From Microbacterium sp. No. 7 (GTDB lineage Bacteria; Actinomycetota; Actinomycetes; Actinomycetales; Microbacteriaceae), in contig NZ_CP012697.1 of the NCBI RefSeq assembly GCF_001314225.1, positions 496,001 through 560,000 of the forward strand: 64,000 nucleotides of DNA, given 5' to 3'. Shown here piece by piece: positions 51,646 through 60,400 of the stretch. The notes beneath the pieces were generated by a model. It saw nothing but the letters and a program-made list of their open reading frames with translations. It was not told where the DNA came from and ran no database searches. Position 1 is the stretch's first letter. The number at the start of each line of letters is the position of its first letter. Position numbers and translations under genes: made by a program.

Positions 51646-52893
51646 TCACTCGGGCCGCAGCGGCTGGAGGGCCGTCTCGAGCAGCGCGTCGGCCCAGCGG
51701 GCCGCGTCGACCTGCGCGACGAACGCGCGCACGTCGGGTCCGTCGTAGACGCCCAGCTCGTCGAAGACGATCCCGTTCCAGCGGTCGCGGGCGGCCTCGA
51801 AGGCGCCGACGTCGGCGCCCGTGTCGCCGATCTCGGCGAGCAGGCGCTCGTTCGTCTCCGTGATGACGGCGCGGGCGTCGGCGCCGAACTCCTCGAATCC
51901 GCCGCCGGCGGCCTCGAGGGCGTCGGCGAGCTGCGCGACGCGCGTGGCCGCGGCCGGGACGTCGACGGCGAGCAGCACGTCGAGGCGGTCGAACAGCAGC
52001 TGCCGTGCGACGAGGGGCAGGTCGTCCCACACGCTGCCCGCGACGAACGACGACGACGTCGTCGTGAGCGAGACCTGGGTGTCGGCGATGCCGTACGGCA
52101 CGAGCGGCTCGAGGCCGCCCGCCTGGGTGGCCTGCGGGCTCGTGGCCGCGCAGTCGATGACGCCGCGCTCGAGCGCCTCGTACTGATCGGTGAAGGGCAT
52201 CGAGACCGCGTTCATGCCGAGCGCCTGCACCTGCGCGGTCTTGCCGTAGCCGCTCACCGACGCGGAGCGCCCGCTGAAGTCGGCCAGCGTCGTGCCCGGC
52301 TCGCTGCAGACGAGGATCGTCGTCGAGCTCGCGGGCATCGCCGGGACGAGGGGGTGGATGCCCTCGTCGGTGAACTCCTGCACGAGGGCGTCGTCGTCGG
52401 CGACGACCTGTGACATCCATCCCGACGAGACGAGCGTCTCGGCGGGGCGGCTGCCGACGATGATCGACGCGTCGGAGACCGCGGAGTTCAGGGGGAAGAC
52501 CTCGGGCGTGTAGCTGGGGAGGAGGAGGCCGATGTCGAGGCGGCCGTCGCGGTACGCTGCCGCCCACTGCGACGCGTCGGGGACGAAGGCGTTCGCCTCG
52601 CCGATCTCGACCGTGATCTTTCCGTCCGACCATTCCTCGAGGGCCTCCGCGTACGCGATGCGGCCCTTGTTGCCCTCGCCGCCGGGGCCCTGATCGACCT
52701 GCATGCGCAGCGTGATGGGCTCGACGTCCTCGAACGCGGCCCGGTACTCCTCGATCGTCGCTCCGAAGGACACGCCGGACGCGTCGTCGGGCGTGTCGCC
52801 GCCGTCGCCCGCGTTCGAGCACGATGCGAGGGCGAGGGCTCCCGCGAGGGCGAGAGCGGTCAGTGCGGCCGCTCGGGTCGCTGTGCGATGCAT
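51646..52893 (-). CDS. dctP: TRAP-type (DctP-like) solute-binding lipoprotein 2
   Basis: A 415-residue lipoprotein, a paralogue of the one at 19.3 kb. Lipobox ALALASCSN (Cys near 25). The blocks VSFGATIEEYRAAFEDVEPI, ANAFVPDASQW and YGKTAQVQALGMNAVSMPF correspond one for one to the first copy. Identity looks like 40-50%, by eye. No DctQ or DctM gene is nearby. Two such binders in one island suggest two related ligands or stages. The promoter carries the motif also seen at 40.9 kb. Confidence 0.87.
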   Translation of the reverse strand: MHRTATRAAALTALALAGALALASCSNAGDGGDTPDDASGVSFGATIEEYRAAFEDVEPITLRMQVDQGPGGEGNKGRIAYAEALEEWSDGKITVEIGEANAFVPDASQWAAAYRDGRLDIGLLLPSYTPEVFPLNSAVSDASIIVGSRPAETLVSSGWMSQVVADDDALVQEFTDEGIHPLVPAMPASSTTILVCSEPGTTLADFSGRSASVSGYGKTAQVQALGMNAVSMPFTDQYEALERGVIDCAATSPQATQAGGLEPLVPYGIADTQVSLTTTSSSFVAGSVWDDLPLVARQLLFDRLDVLLAVDVPAAATRVAQLADALEAAGGGFEEFGADARAVITETNERLLAEIGDTGADVGAFEAARDRWNGIVFDELGVYDGPDVRAFVAQVDAARWADALLETALQPLRPE

Positions 52894-52937
52894 GATGCCT
52901 CCGGTCCGGGTGCCGACCGGATCTCGATCGGCGGGAT

Positions 52938-52967
52938 CATTAAACAGGTATATCAGATAGATGTTTG
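52938..52967 (-). promoter_or_regulatory. AT-rich operator-like motif (CAAACAtCTAT family), copy 2
   Basis: On the minus strand CAAACATCTATCTGA followed by tataCCTGtttaatg: 21 of 30 bases match 40906-40935. It lies between the start of the second TRAP lipoprotein gene and the divergent hypothetical gene, in the only AT-rich stretch for several kilobases. Confidence 0.5.
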
Positions 52968-53028
52968 TGAGAGGGTGGGGTAGCGTCGGGGATGACGCCT
53001 GTCAGCTGCACGAGGGAGGGCCGCGCCG

Positions 53029-54078
53029 GTGGACGAGAGCACGGGGTTCGGGCCCGAGGACGACCGCTATCACGAGCTGCCCGACGACCACTGGCAGACC
53101 GAGACCAACTGGTGGTCGCTCAACGTGCCCGAGCGCCGCATCGGGCTGTGGCTGCACGCCGCCCGGCATCCCGCCCGGGGGACGGTCGACTGGCGCGTCT
53201 TCGCGTGGGACCCCGCGGGCGCCGATCCCGGACGGCTGCTGTACTACCGCAAGGCCGCCGCCGTGCCGCTGCCGGACGACGCCGACCTCCGCGACATCCG
53301 CTTCCCCGCCGGCGGCTACGGCGTGCGGATGCTCGAGCCGCTCACGAGCTACGAGCTCACCTACTCCGACCCCGAGGCGCGCTTCGGGCTCGACGTGCGG
53401 TTCGACGGCGTGCATCCGCCGCGCCGGTTCCCCCCGGGCGTCGCGCCGATGTTCGACAACGTGCACCTCGACCAGCTCGGCCGGATCACGGGCGAGCTCA
53501 CCGTGCGCGGCGAGCGGATCGCCGTCGACTGCCATTCGGTGCGCGATCGCACGTGGGGGCCGCGCAAGGGCCACCACTCGCACGGCGACGCCTCCGCCGC
53601 CCCGCGCGAGCACGCCGTGAGGAATCCCGGCGGGCCGCTCTGGCGCGAGATCGAGAGGCAGGGCGGGCGCGGGCGGATCCAGTACGTCTTCGGGCACGTC
53701 GACGGGAGCACGGGCTTCCTGGGCTTCCTGCGCGTGCCGCACGGGGACGTCTCGGGATGGACGCCCATGACCGTCGGGTGGCTGCTGCGCGACGGAGGGC
53801 TCCGCCCGCTCGACGGGGCGGCCAGTCGCGCGCTCGTGCTCCGCGACCCCGTCACGGGGTGGACCTCCCACATCCTCCTCGACCTCCGCGACGCCGACGG
53901 CCGGCGGATGGAGGCCGAGGGCCACGCCGTGAGCTGGATGTGCGAGAACCAGACCGGCGCGAACGCGCTCCTGCGGTGGGACGTCGACGGCCGGGTCGCG
54001 TGGGGCGAGGACCAGGACGGCTGGCGTCCCGCGCACTGGCGGGCGATGCTCGACGCGCTGCGCGCGCACACGCGGTGA
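53029..54078 (+). CDS. CrtC/tocopherol-cyclase-like beta-barrel protein (DUF7064/7065 type)
   Basis: A 349-residue soluble protein rich in Trp and beta strands. ETNWWSLNVPERRIGLWLHA opens it, and DNVHLDQLGRITGELTVRGERI with VDCHSVRDRTWGPR (about 140-185) and MENQTG-like WMCENQTGANALLRWDVDG are the recognisable blocks. This pattern is shared with hydroxyneurosporene synthase-like proteins, where such a fold handles isoprenoids. Proteins of this type often sit in terpenoid or steroid clusters. Function unproven. GTG start with GGGAGGG upstream; it ends in a hairpin. Confidence 0.72.
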   Translation: MDESTGFGPEDDRYHELPDDHWQTETNWWSLNVPERRIGLWLHAARHPARGTVDWRVFAWDPAGADPGRLLYYRKAAAVPLPDDADLRDIRFPAGGYGVRMLEPLTSYELTYSDPEARFGLDVRFDGVHPPRRFPPGVAPMFDNVHLDQLGRITGELTVRGERIAVDCHSVRDRTWGPRKGHHSHGDASAAPREHAVRNPGGPLWREIERQGGRGRIQYVFGHVDGSTGFLGFLRVPHGDVSGWTPMTVGWLLRDGGLRPLDGAASRALVLRDPVTGWTSHILLDLRDADGRRMEAEGHAVSWMCENQTGANALLRWDVDGRVAWGEDQDGWRPAHWRAMLDALRAHTR

Positions 54079-54111
54079 GGTCGCGCCCGCGGGGCGGGCG
54101 CGACCTCACCG
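54069..54111. terminator. Bidirectional hairpin between convergent genes
   Basis: A perfect 19-base stem (54069-54087 with 54093-54111; core GGTGAGGTCGCGCCCG) and a five-base loop. It includes the stop codon of the hypothetical gene and lies ten bases from the end of the convergent kinase gene, so it should end both transcripts. Confidence 0.85.
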
Positions 54112-54121
54112 CGCACGTGCG

Positions 54122-55537
54122 TCAGGACTCGTCGCCGAGGGGGTCGAAGTGCCGGCGCGCGAGCGCGCCCATCGCGGGGGCGCGCACCTGCGTCTCGCGA
54201 TCGACGAGCTCGCCGAGGGCCGCGATGAGGCGCCGCGTCTCGCCGGGGTCGCCGAGGCCGCCCGCGCGGATCCTCGCGGCGAGCTCCGCGCGTCCCGCTG
54301 CGGCGGAGTCGACCGGACGCCCCATGAGCGACGCGAGGGTCTCGGCGTCCCGGCGGTCGACGGTCGGCGCGAGGCGGTGCGACTCGCGCAGGAACTTCAC
54401 GATGCGCGCGAGGCTCTTCGACCGCTGGACGACGAACCGGTCGGTGCTGTGCGGCACGATGATCTCGCCGATCTGCGCGATCGCCGCGTCGTACCACCAG
54501 TCGAGGTCGGTCTCGGCGGCGGGCAGCGGCTCGCCCGGCGCGAGCGGCACGCCCTCGCACGTCGCGAGCGCCTCGACGAACAGCCGGCGGTGCAGCGTCG
54601 AGTAGATGATCGCGTTGCCGACCTCGCTGAGCGGCGAGACGGTGCCGATCTTGTGGTGGTTGATGATCACGATCCGCAGCTCGGAGAACACGCGGTAGTA
54701 GCGGATGCGGTCGCGGTCGACGGGCCGGCCGGCCGCGCGCTCGTAGTCGCGCAGCCGCGCGGCGAAGTCGGTGAACGGCTCCTGCACGGCGCGGGTCGAG
54801 ACCCATGCCAGGTCGTCGTGCGGGTCGCCGAAATGCGCGAGCTCCCAGTCGAGCACGGCCGTGACGCCCTCCGGCGTGTAGAGGAAGTTGCCCGGCCCCG
54901 TGTCGCCCTGCACGAGCACGACGGGGCCGTCGGCGTCGGGGACCCGCGCGCGGAGCCACGCGAGCCCGAGCTCGACGAGCGGGTCGGCGGGCGCGGGGCC
55001 GCTGCGGTAGAAGGCCTCCCAGCGGTCGAGCTCCTGGCCGACGAGCGCGCGCAGGCCGGCCGACGGATCGCCCTGGGGGAGCGGGATCGTCGTCGCGTCG
55101 ATCGCGTGGAGGCCCGCGAGGATACGCATGAAGTCGGCGGCGACGCGCTCGCGGGCGTCGGGGTCGCGCAGCTGCGAGAACCAGGTCGCGCCGCCGACGC
55201 GCGTCGAGATCACGGCCTGCTGCTCGGGGTGCACCGCGACGATCCTCGGCACGGGGACGGCGGAGCCGGCGAGCGCGCGGTAGACCTGCGCCTCGTCGTG
55301 CAGCGTGAACGGGTCGTCGGTCTCGGACGGGTCGATGGGCGTGCGGCGCAGGAAGAGCTCGTCGACCTCGCCGTCGGGCCGCCGCACGTCGATGAACCAC
55401 GCCTCGTGCCGCGCGCCCCCGGGCACGCGGTCGAGCCGCGTGAGCGTGCCGCGGGCCTCCCGCTCGATCCAGGCCACGAGGCCGGGATCGAGCGGGAGCC
55501 CCGCGTCGTCGTTGCCGGTCGTCGTCATCGTCGTCAC
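54122..55537 (-). CDS. APH-fold phosphotransferase 3
   Basis: A 471-residue protein whose first 330 residues are a kinase fold: VPGGARHEAWFIDV, FLRRTPID (ATP-side), VVLVQGDTGPGNFLY (catalytic loop, Asp kept, His replaced by Gln) and AVLDWELAHFGDPHDDLAW. The DWELAHxGDPxxDLAW form is typical of ACAD10/11-like kinases. The extra ~130 C-terminal residues are helical and resemble a second domain seen in mycobacterial homologues. The GTG start overlaps the SDR gene stop as GTGA; an ATG nine bases later is an alternative. Likely a hydroxyacyl-CoA or alcohol kinase. Confidence 0.87.
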   Translation of the reverse strand: MTTMTTTGNDDAGLPLDPGLVAWIEREARGTLTRLDRVPGGARHEAWFIDVRRPDGEVDELFLRRTPIDPSETDDPFTLHDEAQVYRALAGSAVPVPRIVAVHPEQQAVISTRVGGATWFSQLRDPDARERVAADFMRILAGLHAIDATTIPLPQGDPSAGLRALVGQELDRWEAFYRSGPAPADPLVELGLAWLRARVPDADGPVVLVQGDTGPGNFLYTPEGVTAVLDWELAHFGDPHDDLAWVSTRAVQEPFTDFAARLRDYERAAGRPVDRDRIRYYRVFSELRIVIINHHKIGTVSPLSEVGNAIIYSTLHRRLFVEALATCEGVPLAPGEPLPAAETDLDWWYDAAIAQIGEIIVPHSTDRFVVQRSKSLARIVKFLRESHRLAPTVDRRDAETLASLMGRPVDSAAAGRAELAARIRAGGLGDPGETRRLIAALGELVDRETQVRAPAMGALARRHFDPLGDES

Positions 55538-56328
55538 ACCATGATCGATCCGCCGTTGACCCGCACGACCTGGCCGGAGACGAACGATCCGGCCGCCGAG
55601 GCGAGGTGCAGCGCGGTCAGGGCGATGTCGCGCGTGCTGCCGACCGTCTTCAGGGGCGACGCGGCGGCCTTCTCGGCGATGTAGGCGGCGCGCCTGTCCT
55701 CGTCGATCGTGCCGTCGGGGTTCGTCCAGTGCTGCGCGTTGATGCCCGTCTCGACCCAGCCGGGGGCGATCGCGTTGACGCGGATGCCCTGCGGCGCGAG
55801 CTCGAGCGCGAAGGCGCGGGTCAGCTGCACGACGGCGCCCTTCGACATCGCGTAGGTGATGCGGCGGGTGCTCGGGCGGTCGATGATCGCCGACGCGAGG
55901 TTGATGATGCGGCCGCCGTCGCCCATGCGCCGCGCGGCCGACTGGCACGCATAGAAGGTGCCGTTGAGGTTGACGGCCATGACGCGGTCGAGCTCGTCGG
56001 GCGTCACGTCGAGGGTGTCGCGCATCACGAGGATGCCGGCGGCGTTGACGATGATGTCGAGCCGGCCGTGCGTCGCGACGACGTCGGCGACGGCGGCGTC
56101 GACCGCCGCGGCGTCGGTCACGTCGAGCGTGCGGGTCTCGACGGCGTGGCCCGCCGCGGCGGCGCGGTCGGCGGTGGCCCGGAGACCGGCCTCGCTGACG
56201 TCGGTGGCCACGACGTGCGCGCCCGCGGCGGCGAGGACGAGGGCGGTCTCCTGGCCGATGCCGCTGCCACCGCCGGTGACGATGGCGACGCGTCCGGGGA
56301 CGAGCAGGGAGTCGATGAGTTCGGACAT
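55534..56328 (-). CDS. SDR-family oxidoreductase
   Basis: A 264-residue classical SDR: TGGGSGIGQETALVL at 18-32, VNAAGIL near 93, catalytic Ser in INLASAIID, and YAMSKGAVVQ (Tyr-x3-Lys). RVNAIAPGWVETGINAQHW and FVSGQVVRVNGGS close the fold. It probably oxidises an alcohol to a ketone. It is the middle of a tightly coupled leftward operon: its ATG overlaps the ligase stop and its stop overlaps the kinase start. Confidence 0.92.
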   Translation of the reverse strand: MSELIDSLLVPGRVAIVTGGGSGIGQETALVLAAAGAHVVATDVSEAGLRATADRAAAAGHAVETRTLDVTDAAAVDAAVADVVATHGRLDIIVNAAGILVMRDTLDVTPDELDRVMAVNLNGTFYACQSAARRMGDGGRIINLASAIIDRPSTRRITYAMSKGAVVQLTRAFALELAPQGIRVNAIAPGWVETGINAQHWTNPDGTIDEDRRAAYIAEKAAASPLKTVGSTRDIALTALHLASAAGSFVSGQVVRVNGGSIMV

Positions 56329-57911
56329 CAGGGTTTCCTTTCGGGGGAGAGCCGTGCGCGACGGTCGAGGTAGCTCTGGCGCACGGCGTTGCGGCGGATC
56401 TTCTGCAGACCGCCCTTGGGCAGTTCCGCGACGACGTCGATGTCGGCGGGGATCTTCTGTCGCGCGACGCCGTGCTCGGCGAGGAAGCGCCGGATGCCGT
56501 CGGGCGAGGCGTCCGCGCCGTCGCGGAGCACGACCGACGCGCACACGACCTCGCCGAGCGTGTCGTGCGGGATGCCGAACGCGGCGACCTCGGCGACACC
56601 GGGATGCCGGGAGACCTCGCGCTCGACCTCGGCGACCGAGATGTTCTCGCCACCGCGGATGATGATGTTCTTCTTGCGGTCGACGACGGTGAGGCGGTCG
56701 TCGACGTCGAGGACGCCGAGGTCGCCCGTGCGCAGCCAGCCGTCGGCGGTGAACGCCTCCTCGCGCGGGCGGTTCGTGTACCGCACGCACTGCTCGCCGC
56801 CGCGCAGCAGGATCTCGCCGACCTCTCCCGGCGCCGCGTCGCGGCCCGCGTCGTCGACGACGCGGACCCGCGACCACGCGTTCGCGCGACCCTCCGAGCT
56901 CTCGCGGACCTCCAGCGGGTCGTCGAAGCGGCCGATCGTCGCGGTCGGATGCTCGCTCAGCCCGTAGGCGCGCACGGCGACCACACCGGCGCGGTCGGCG
57001 CGCCGGATGAGCGCGGGGGGCACGGGGCCGCCGCCGAGCACGACGCGGGCGAGCCTGCTCAGGTCGGCGCCGCGCTGCTCGGCGAGGTCGAGCACGGTCG
57101 CGAGGTGGTGGGTCGTGCAGGGCAGCACCGAGATGTCCTCCGAGACGAGACACTGCAGCGCGAGCTCCGCGTCCCACCAGTCGAGCACGCACGTGCCGAC
57201 GCCGTGCCGCAGCGCCCGCACGAGGTACATGAAGCCGCCGATGTGGCCCGCTCCGGTCGCCTGCAGGATCTGGACGGACGCGGGGTCGGTCTCGGCGGGC
57301 AGGTACTGCCACTCCCGCGCCTCGTGCAGCACCGAGGAGTGCGTGTGCACGACGCCCTTGGGGGCGTCGGAGCTGCCCGAGGTGTAGATGATGAGGCAGT
57401 CGTCGCTGGGATCGCACCGCGCGGCCTCGGCCAGCGCGGGTGCCTCGCAAAGGTCGGAGAACGACGTGCCCGCGCCGGGGGCGGCGCCGACGCGCACGAC
57501 GTGCGGCGGCAGCAGGCCGGGCTCGATCCCCGCGAGCACGTCGTCGAAGTCGACGCCGCGCCAGCGCGTGCCGGTCACGAGCACGCGTGGCCGCGCGTCG
57601 GACAGCATGGCCGCGAGCTCCGCGGCGCCGAACAGCGGCACGACGGGCACGTACACGGCTCCGAGCAGGGCGCAGGCGATCTGCACGCTCGCCTGCTCGG
57701 GGGTGCTCGGCAGCTGCACGGCGACGCGGTCCCCGCGGGCGACCCCGCGTGCCGCGAGGCCGCCCGCGACGCGTCGCGATCGCTCGATCAGCTCGCCGAG
57801 CGTGAGGCGGCGGCGCCCGTCGCGGCTGACGAAGACGAGGGGCACGCCGGCCGCCGCCGCGGCGGCGCGGGTCACGACCTCGGCGAGGGTCGGCTGGTCG
57901 GCGGCGCTCAT
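56328..57911 (-). CDS. Acyl-CoA ligase (class I adenylate-forming)
   Basis: A 527-residue ligase. The P-loop is LIIYTSGSSDAPKGVVHTH (about 177-195; the usual TSGTTG is TSGSSD), A5 is AYGLSEHPTATIG, A7 is DGWLRTGDLGVLD, A8 is RKKNIIIRGGENISVAEVE, and the C-terminal catalytic lysine lies in LPKGGLQKIRRN. It activates a carboxylic acid as its CoA thioester through an acyl-AMP. It is the only CoA ligase in the island and so likely the entry to CoA-bound steps. It resembles cyclohexanecarboxylate- or 2,3-dihydroxybenzoate-type ligases in its active-site spacing; the substrate is open. Confidence 0.92.
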   Translation of the reverse strand: MSAADQPTLAEVVTRAAAAAAGVPLVFVSRDGRRRLTLGELIERSRRVAGGLAARGVARGDRVAVQLPSTPEQASVQIACALLGAVYVPVVPLFGAAELAAMLSDARPRVLVTGTRWRGVDFDDVLAGIEPGLLPPHVVRVGAAPGAGTSFSDLCEAPALAEAARCDPSDDCLIIYTSGSSDAPKGVVHTHSSVLHEAREWQYLPAETDPASVQILQATGAGHIGGFMYLVRALRHGVGTCVLDWWDAELALQCLVSEDISVLPCTTHHLATVLDLAEQRGADLSRLARVVLGGGPVPPALIRRADRAGVVAVRAYGLSEHPTATIGRFDDPLEVRESSEGRANAWSRVRVVDDAGRDAAPGEVGEILLRGGEQCVRYTNRPREEAFTADGWLRTGDLGVLDVDDRLTVVDRKKNIIIRGGENISVAEVEREVSRHPGVAEVAAFGIPHDTLGEVVCASVVLRDGADASPDGIRRFLAEHGVARQKIPADIDVVAELPKGGLQKIRRNAVRQSYLDRRARLSPERKP

Positions 57912-58708
57912 CGGTACTGGTACATCCGCCCGGCGCCGCCGTCGACCACGAGGGTCTGCCCGGTCACCCACGAGGAGAGGTCGCTGACGAAGTACAGGAG
58001 CGCCGACGCGATGTCGTCGGTCTCGCCGATGCGTCCCGCGGGCACCTCGCGCGACCGCTGCCAGTAGCCGTCGTCGTCCTGGTGTCGCGCGACCATGCGT
58101 TCGGTGCGGGTCTGCCCGGGGGCGACCGAGTTGACGCGGATGCGCGGGCCGAGCTCGACGGCCGCGGAGCCGACGAGGTTGATGAGCCCGGCCTTCATCG
58201 CCCCGTATGCGGCGTGCAGCGGCGCCGATCGGAGGCCCGAGATCGACGACACGAAGGCGACGGAGGCGCCGGCCTCGTCGACGTAGGCGGGCAGCTCGGC
58301 CAGCAGCAGGTAGGCGTGCTGCAGGTTGAACCGGGCCATGTCCTGGAAGACCGCCGCGCCGGTCTCGGTGAGGGGCGCGTGGTGCGCGATCCCGATGATG
58401 TCGGCGACGCCGCGCAGGGGGCCGAGCCGGTCGGTCGCGGTGCGCAGGATCTGCACGATCCCCTCGTGCGTCGTGGCGTCGGCGCTGATCGGCACGCCAC
58501 CGATCTCGGCGGCGATGGCCTCGGCGCGAGCGATGTCGCGATCGACGCACGACACGTGCGCGCCCAGGTCGGCCATCGCGAACGCCGTCTGCCGGCCGAT
58601 GCCGGCGCCGGCGCCGAGCACGAGCACGTGGCGCCCGTCGAGCCGGATGCGGCCCGCGTAGTCGAGGGCGTTCTGCTCGACGTAGGTCTTCTCAGGATAG
58701 TCGGTCAT
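57908..58708 (-). CDS. SDR-family oxidoreductase
   Basis: A 266-residue SDR with cofactor loop LGAGAGIGRQTAFAM near 31-45 (first Thr-Gly replaced by Leu-Gly), Ser in FVSSISGLRS, and YGAMKAGLINLV (Tyr-x3-Lys). The N-A-G motif reads ADIIGIAHHAP, a marked departure. ELGPRIRVNSVAPGQTRTERM and WVTGQTLVVDGG are normal. It overlaps the ligase and LLM genes by ATGA on either side, showing tight co-translation. Confidence 0.9.
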   Translation of the reverse strand: MTDYPEKTYVEQNALDYAGRIRLDGRHVLVLGAGAGIGRQTAFAMADLGAHVSCVDRDIARAEAIAAEIGGVPISADATTHEGIVQILRTATDRLGPLRGVADIIGIAHHAPLTETGAAVFQDMARFNLQHAYLLLAELPAYVDEAGASVAFVSSISGLRSAPLHAAYGAMKAGLINLVGSAAVELGPRIRVNSVAPGQTRTERMVARHQDDDGYWQRSREVPAGRIGETDDIASALLYFVSDLSSWVTGQTLVVDGGAGRMYQYR

Positions 58709-59649
58709 CGGGATTCCTCCGCGGGGGGATCGGGGAACCGCGGCATGATCTCCTCCGAGATCCACGCCAGGCGGTCGAGATAGTGGGAGAAGTCGCGTAC
58801 GGCGGGGATCGTGGGGGCGACCTCGGTCACGCCGAGCCCCGCGAGCCAGCCGATGATGTCGCCGAACTCGTCGGCGTCCCACGTGTCGAAGTCAAGGCCC
58901 GTCGGCTTGGGCCGGTGCCCGTCGGCGATCTTCAGCGTCGACATCGACAGGAAGACGTCGACCGGCCGGCCGTGGTACTGCGGATGCGAGCGGATCTCGT
59001 CGAGGCGTCGCGGGATCTGCTCGGGCGGGGTCTGGAACGGCGACCACGTCGTCCCCCATCGTGCCATGCGGCGCACGGTGGCGTCGGTGTCCCCCGCGAA
59101 GCCGAGGGGCACGTGCGGCCGCTGCACGGGCTTCGGCTCGCTCGTGACGCCGTCGAACCGCACCGAGGCGCCCGCGAAGCCGGCGACCGGTCGCGTCCAG
59201 ATCTCGATCATCGCCTCGACATGCTCGTCGGTGAGGCGGCCCCGGCGGTGGAAGTCGACGCCGAGGGCGTCGAACTCGTCCTCGAGCCAGCCGACGCCGA
59301 TCAGGCAGTCGGCGCGTCCGCCGCTGAGCCAGTCGAGCACGGCCCACTGCTTGGCCTGCACGATGGGGTGCTGCAGGGCGAGGAGCGTCACGTTCGACCC
59401 GATCCGGATGCGCGAGGTCGCGCCCGCGAGGAAGCCGAGCGCGGTCGTCGCGTGCATGTAGTGGCTGCCGGACGCCTCGACGTGCGATGCCGGGATCGTC
59501 AGGTGCTCGCCCACGGTGATCCTGTGGAACCCGAGCGCCTCCGCCTGACGCGCGGCCACCACGATCTGGTCGGGGCCGACGCCGAGCTCCCACGGCTGCG
59601 CGAGGGCGCGGACGCGGGTGTTGTTGGGCATGGTCAGCGAGAATCTCAC
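58705..59649 (-). CDS. LLM-class F420-dependent oxidoreductase 4 (TIGR03619-like)
   Basis: A 314-residue luciferase-like enzyme. AEALGFHRITVGEHLTIPASHVEA, SRIRIGSNVTLLALQHPIVQAKQWAVLDWLSGGR (split from residue 78) and CLIGVGWLEDEFDALGVDFHRRG are the family segments. It is encoded within the leftward ligase operon, so it probably acts on a CoA-free or CoA-linked ring intermediate next to the ligase step. It requires F420 or FMN from elsewhere; the ABC importer at 16-19 kb may relate to this. Confidence 0.87.
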   Translation of the reverse strand: MRFSLTMPNNTRVRALAQPWELGVGPDQIVVAARQAEALGFHRITVGEHLTIPASHVEASGSHYMHATTALGFLAGATSRIRIGSNVTLLALQHPIVQAKQWAVLDWLSGGRADCLIGVGWLEDEFDALGVDFHRRGRLTDEHVEAMIEIWTRPVAGFAGASVRFDGVTSEPKPVQRPHVPLGFAGDTDATVRRMARWGTTWSPFQTPPEQIPRRLDEIRSHPQYHGRPVDVFLSMSTLKIADGHRPKPTGLDFDTWDADEFGDIIGWLAGLGVTEVAPTIPAVRDFSHYLDRLAWISEEIMPRFPDPPAEESR

Positions 59650-59659
59650 GGGCGTCCCG

Positions 59660-60400
59660 TCACTCCTCTCGCGGCGGGCGGGTCGCGAAGAGCGCCGTCT
59701 GCCCGAACAGCTCCGCGGCGAATCCCGCGCGCACGCTCCCCGACTCGCTCGTCTCGGCCGTCTGCTTGATCATCGCGAGGGCCTCGGGACGGCCGTGGGC
59801 GATGCGCTCGCACAGGGCGAGGGTGCGGTCGTCGAGCTCCGCGGGCTCGACGAGGATGTCGACGAGCCCCCAGTCGAGGGCCTGAGCGGCGGTGATGCGG
59901 TCGCCCGTCATCGCGAGGTACTTCGCGCGCGATGAGCCGGCGAGCTTGGTCGTGAGCGTGACGCCGCCGGTGTCGGGCATGATGCCGTGGCGGATCTCGG
60001 GGAGGGCCATCACGGCGGTGCTGTCGGCGACGCGGATGTCGGCGGTGAGGGCGGTCTCGAACGCGCCGCCGAGGACGTAGCCCTTGAGCGCCGCGACGAT
60101 CGGCTTGGGGCTCTCCAGGCGCGTGAGCGCGCGCTGCTGCGCGCGGCGCACGAACGCGAAGTCGGAGTCGCCCGGGTCCCGCCGGCCGAGCTCGCTCGTG
60201 TCGCGACCCGACGAGAACGACCGGCCCTCGCCGCGCAGCAGGACGACCCGGACCTCGTCGTCGCCGAGGGCGGTGAGGAACAGCTCCCACCAGCGGCGCA
60301 CGAGCGCGTTGTTCGTGGCGTTGTGCTTCTCGGGGCGGTTGAACGAGAGGATCGCGACGCCGTTGCGGCGGTCGAGGAGGGCGAGGTCGTCGTCGGTCAT
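59660..60400 (-). CDS. Enoyl-CoA hydratase
   Basis: A 246-residue crotonase, the one in the window with both catalytic glutamates: KGYVLGGAFETALTADIRVAD and MALPEIRHGIMPDTGG. FNRPEKHNATNNALV and FSSGRDTSEL build the CoA site and oxyanion hole. It should hydrate 2-enoyl-CoA to 3-hydroxyacyl-CoA, feeding the HSD10-like SDR and thiolase encoded at 23-25 kb. The start overlaps the stop of the DECR-type SDR gene by ATGA. Confidence 0.92.
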   Translation of the reverse strand: MTDDDLALLDRRNGVAILSFNRPEKHNATNNALVRRWWELFLTALGDDEVRVVLLRGEGRSFSSGRDTSELGRRDPGDSDFAFVRRAQQRALTRLESPKPIVAALKGYVLGGAFETALTADIRVADSTAVMALPEIRHGIMPDTGGVTLTTKLAGSSRAKYLAMTGDRITAAQALDWGLVDILVEPAELDDRTLALCERIAHGRPEALAMIKQTAETSESGSVRAGFAAELFGQTALFATRPPREE

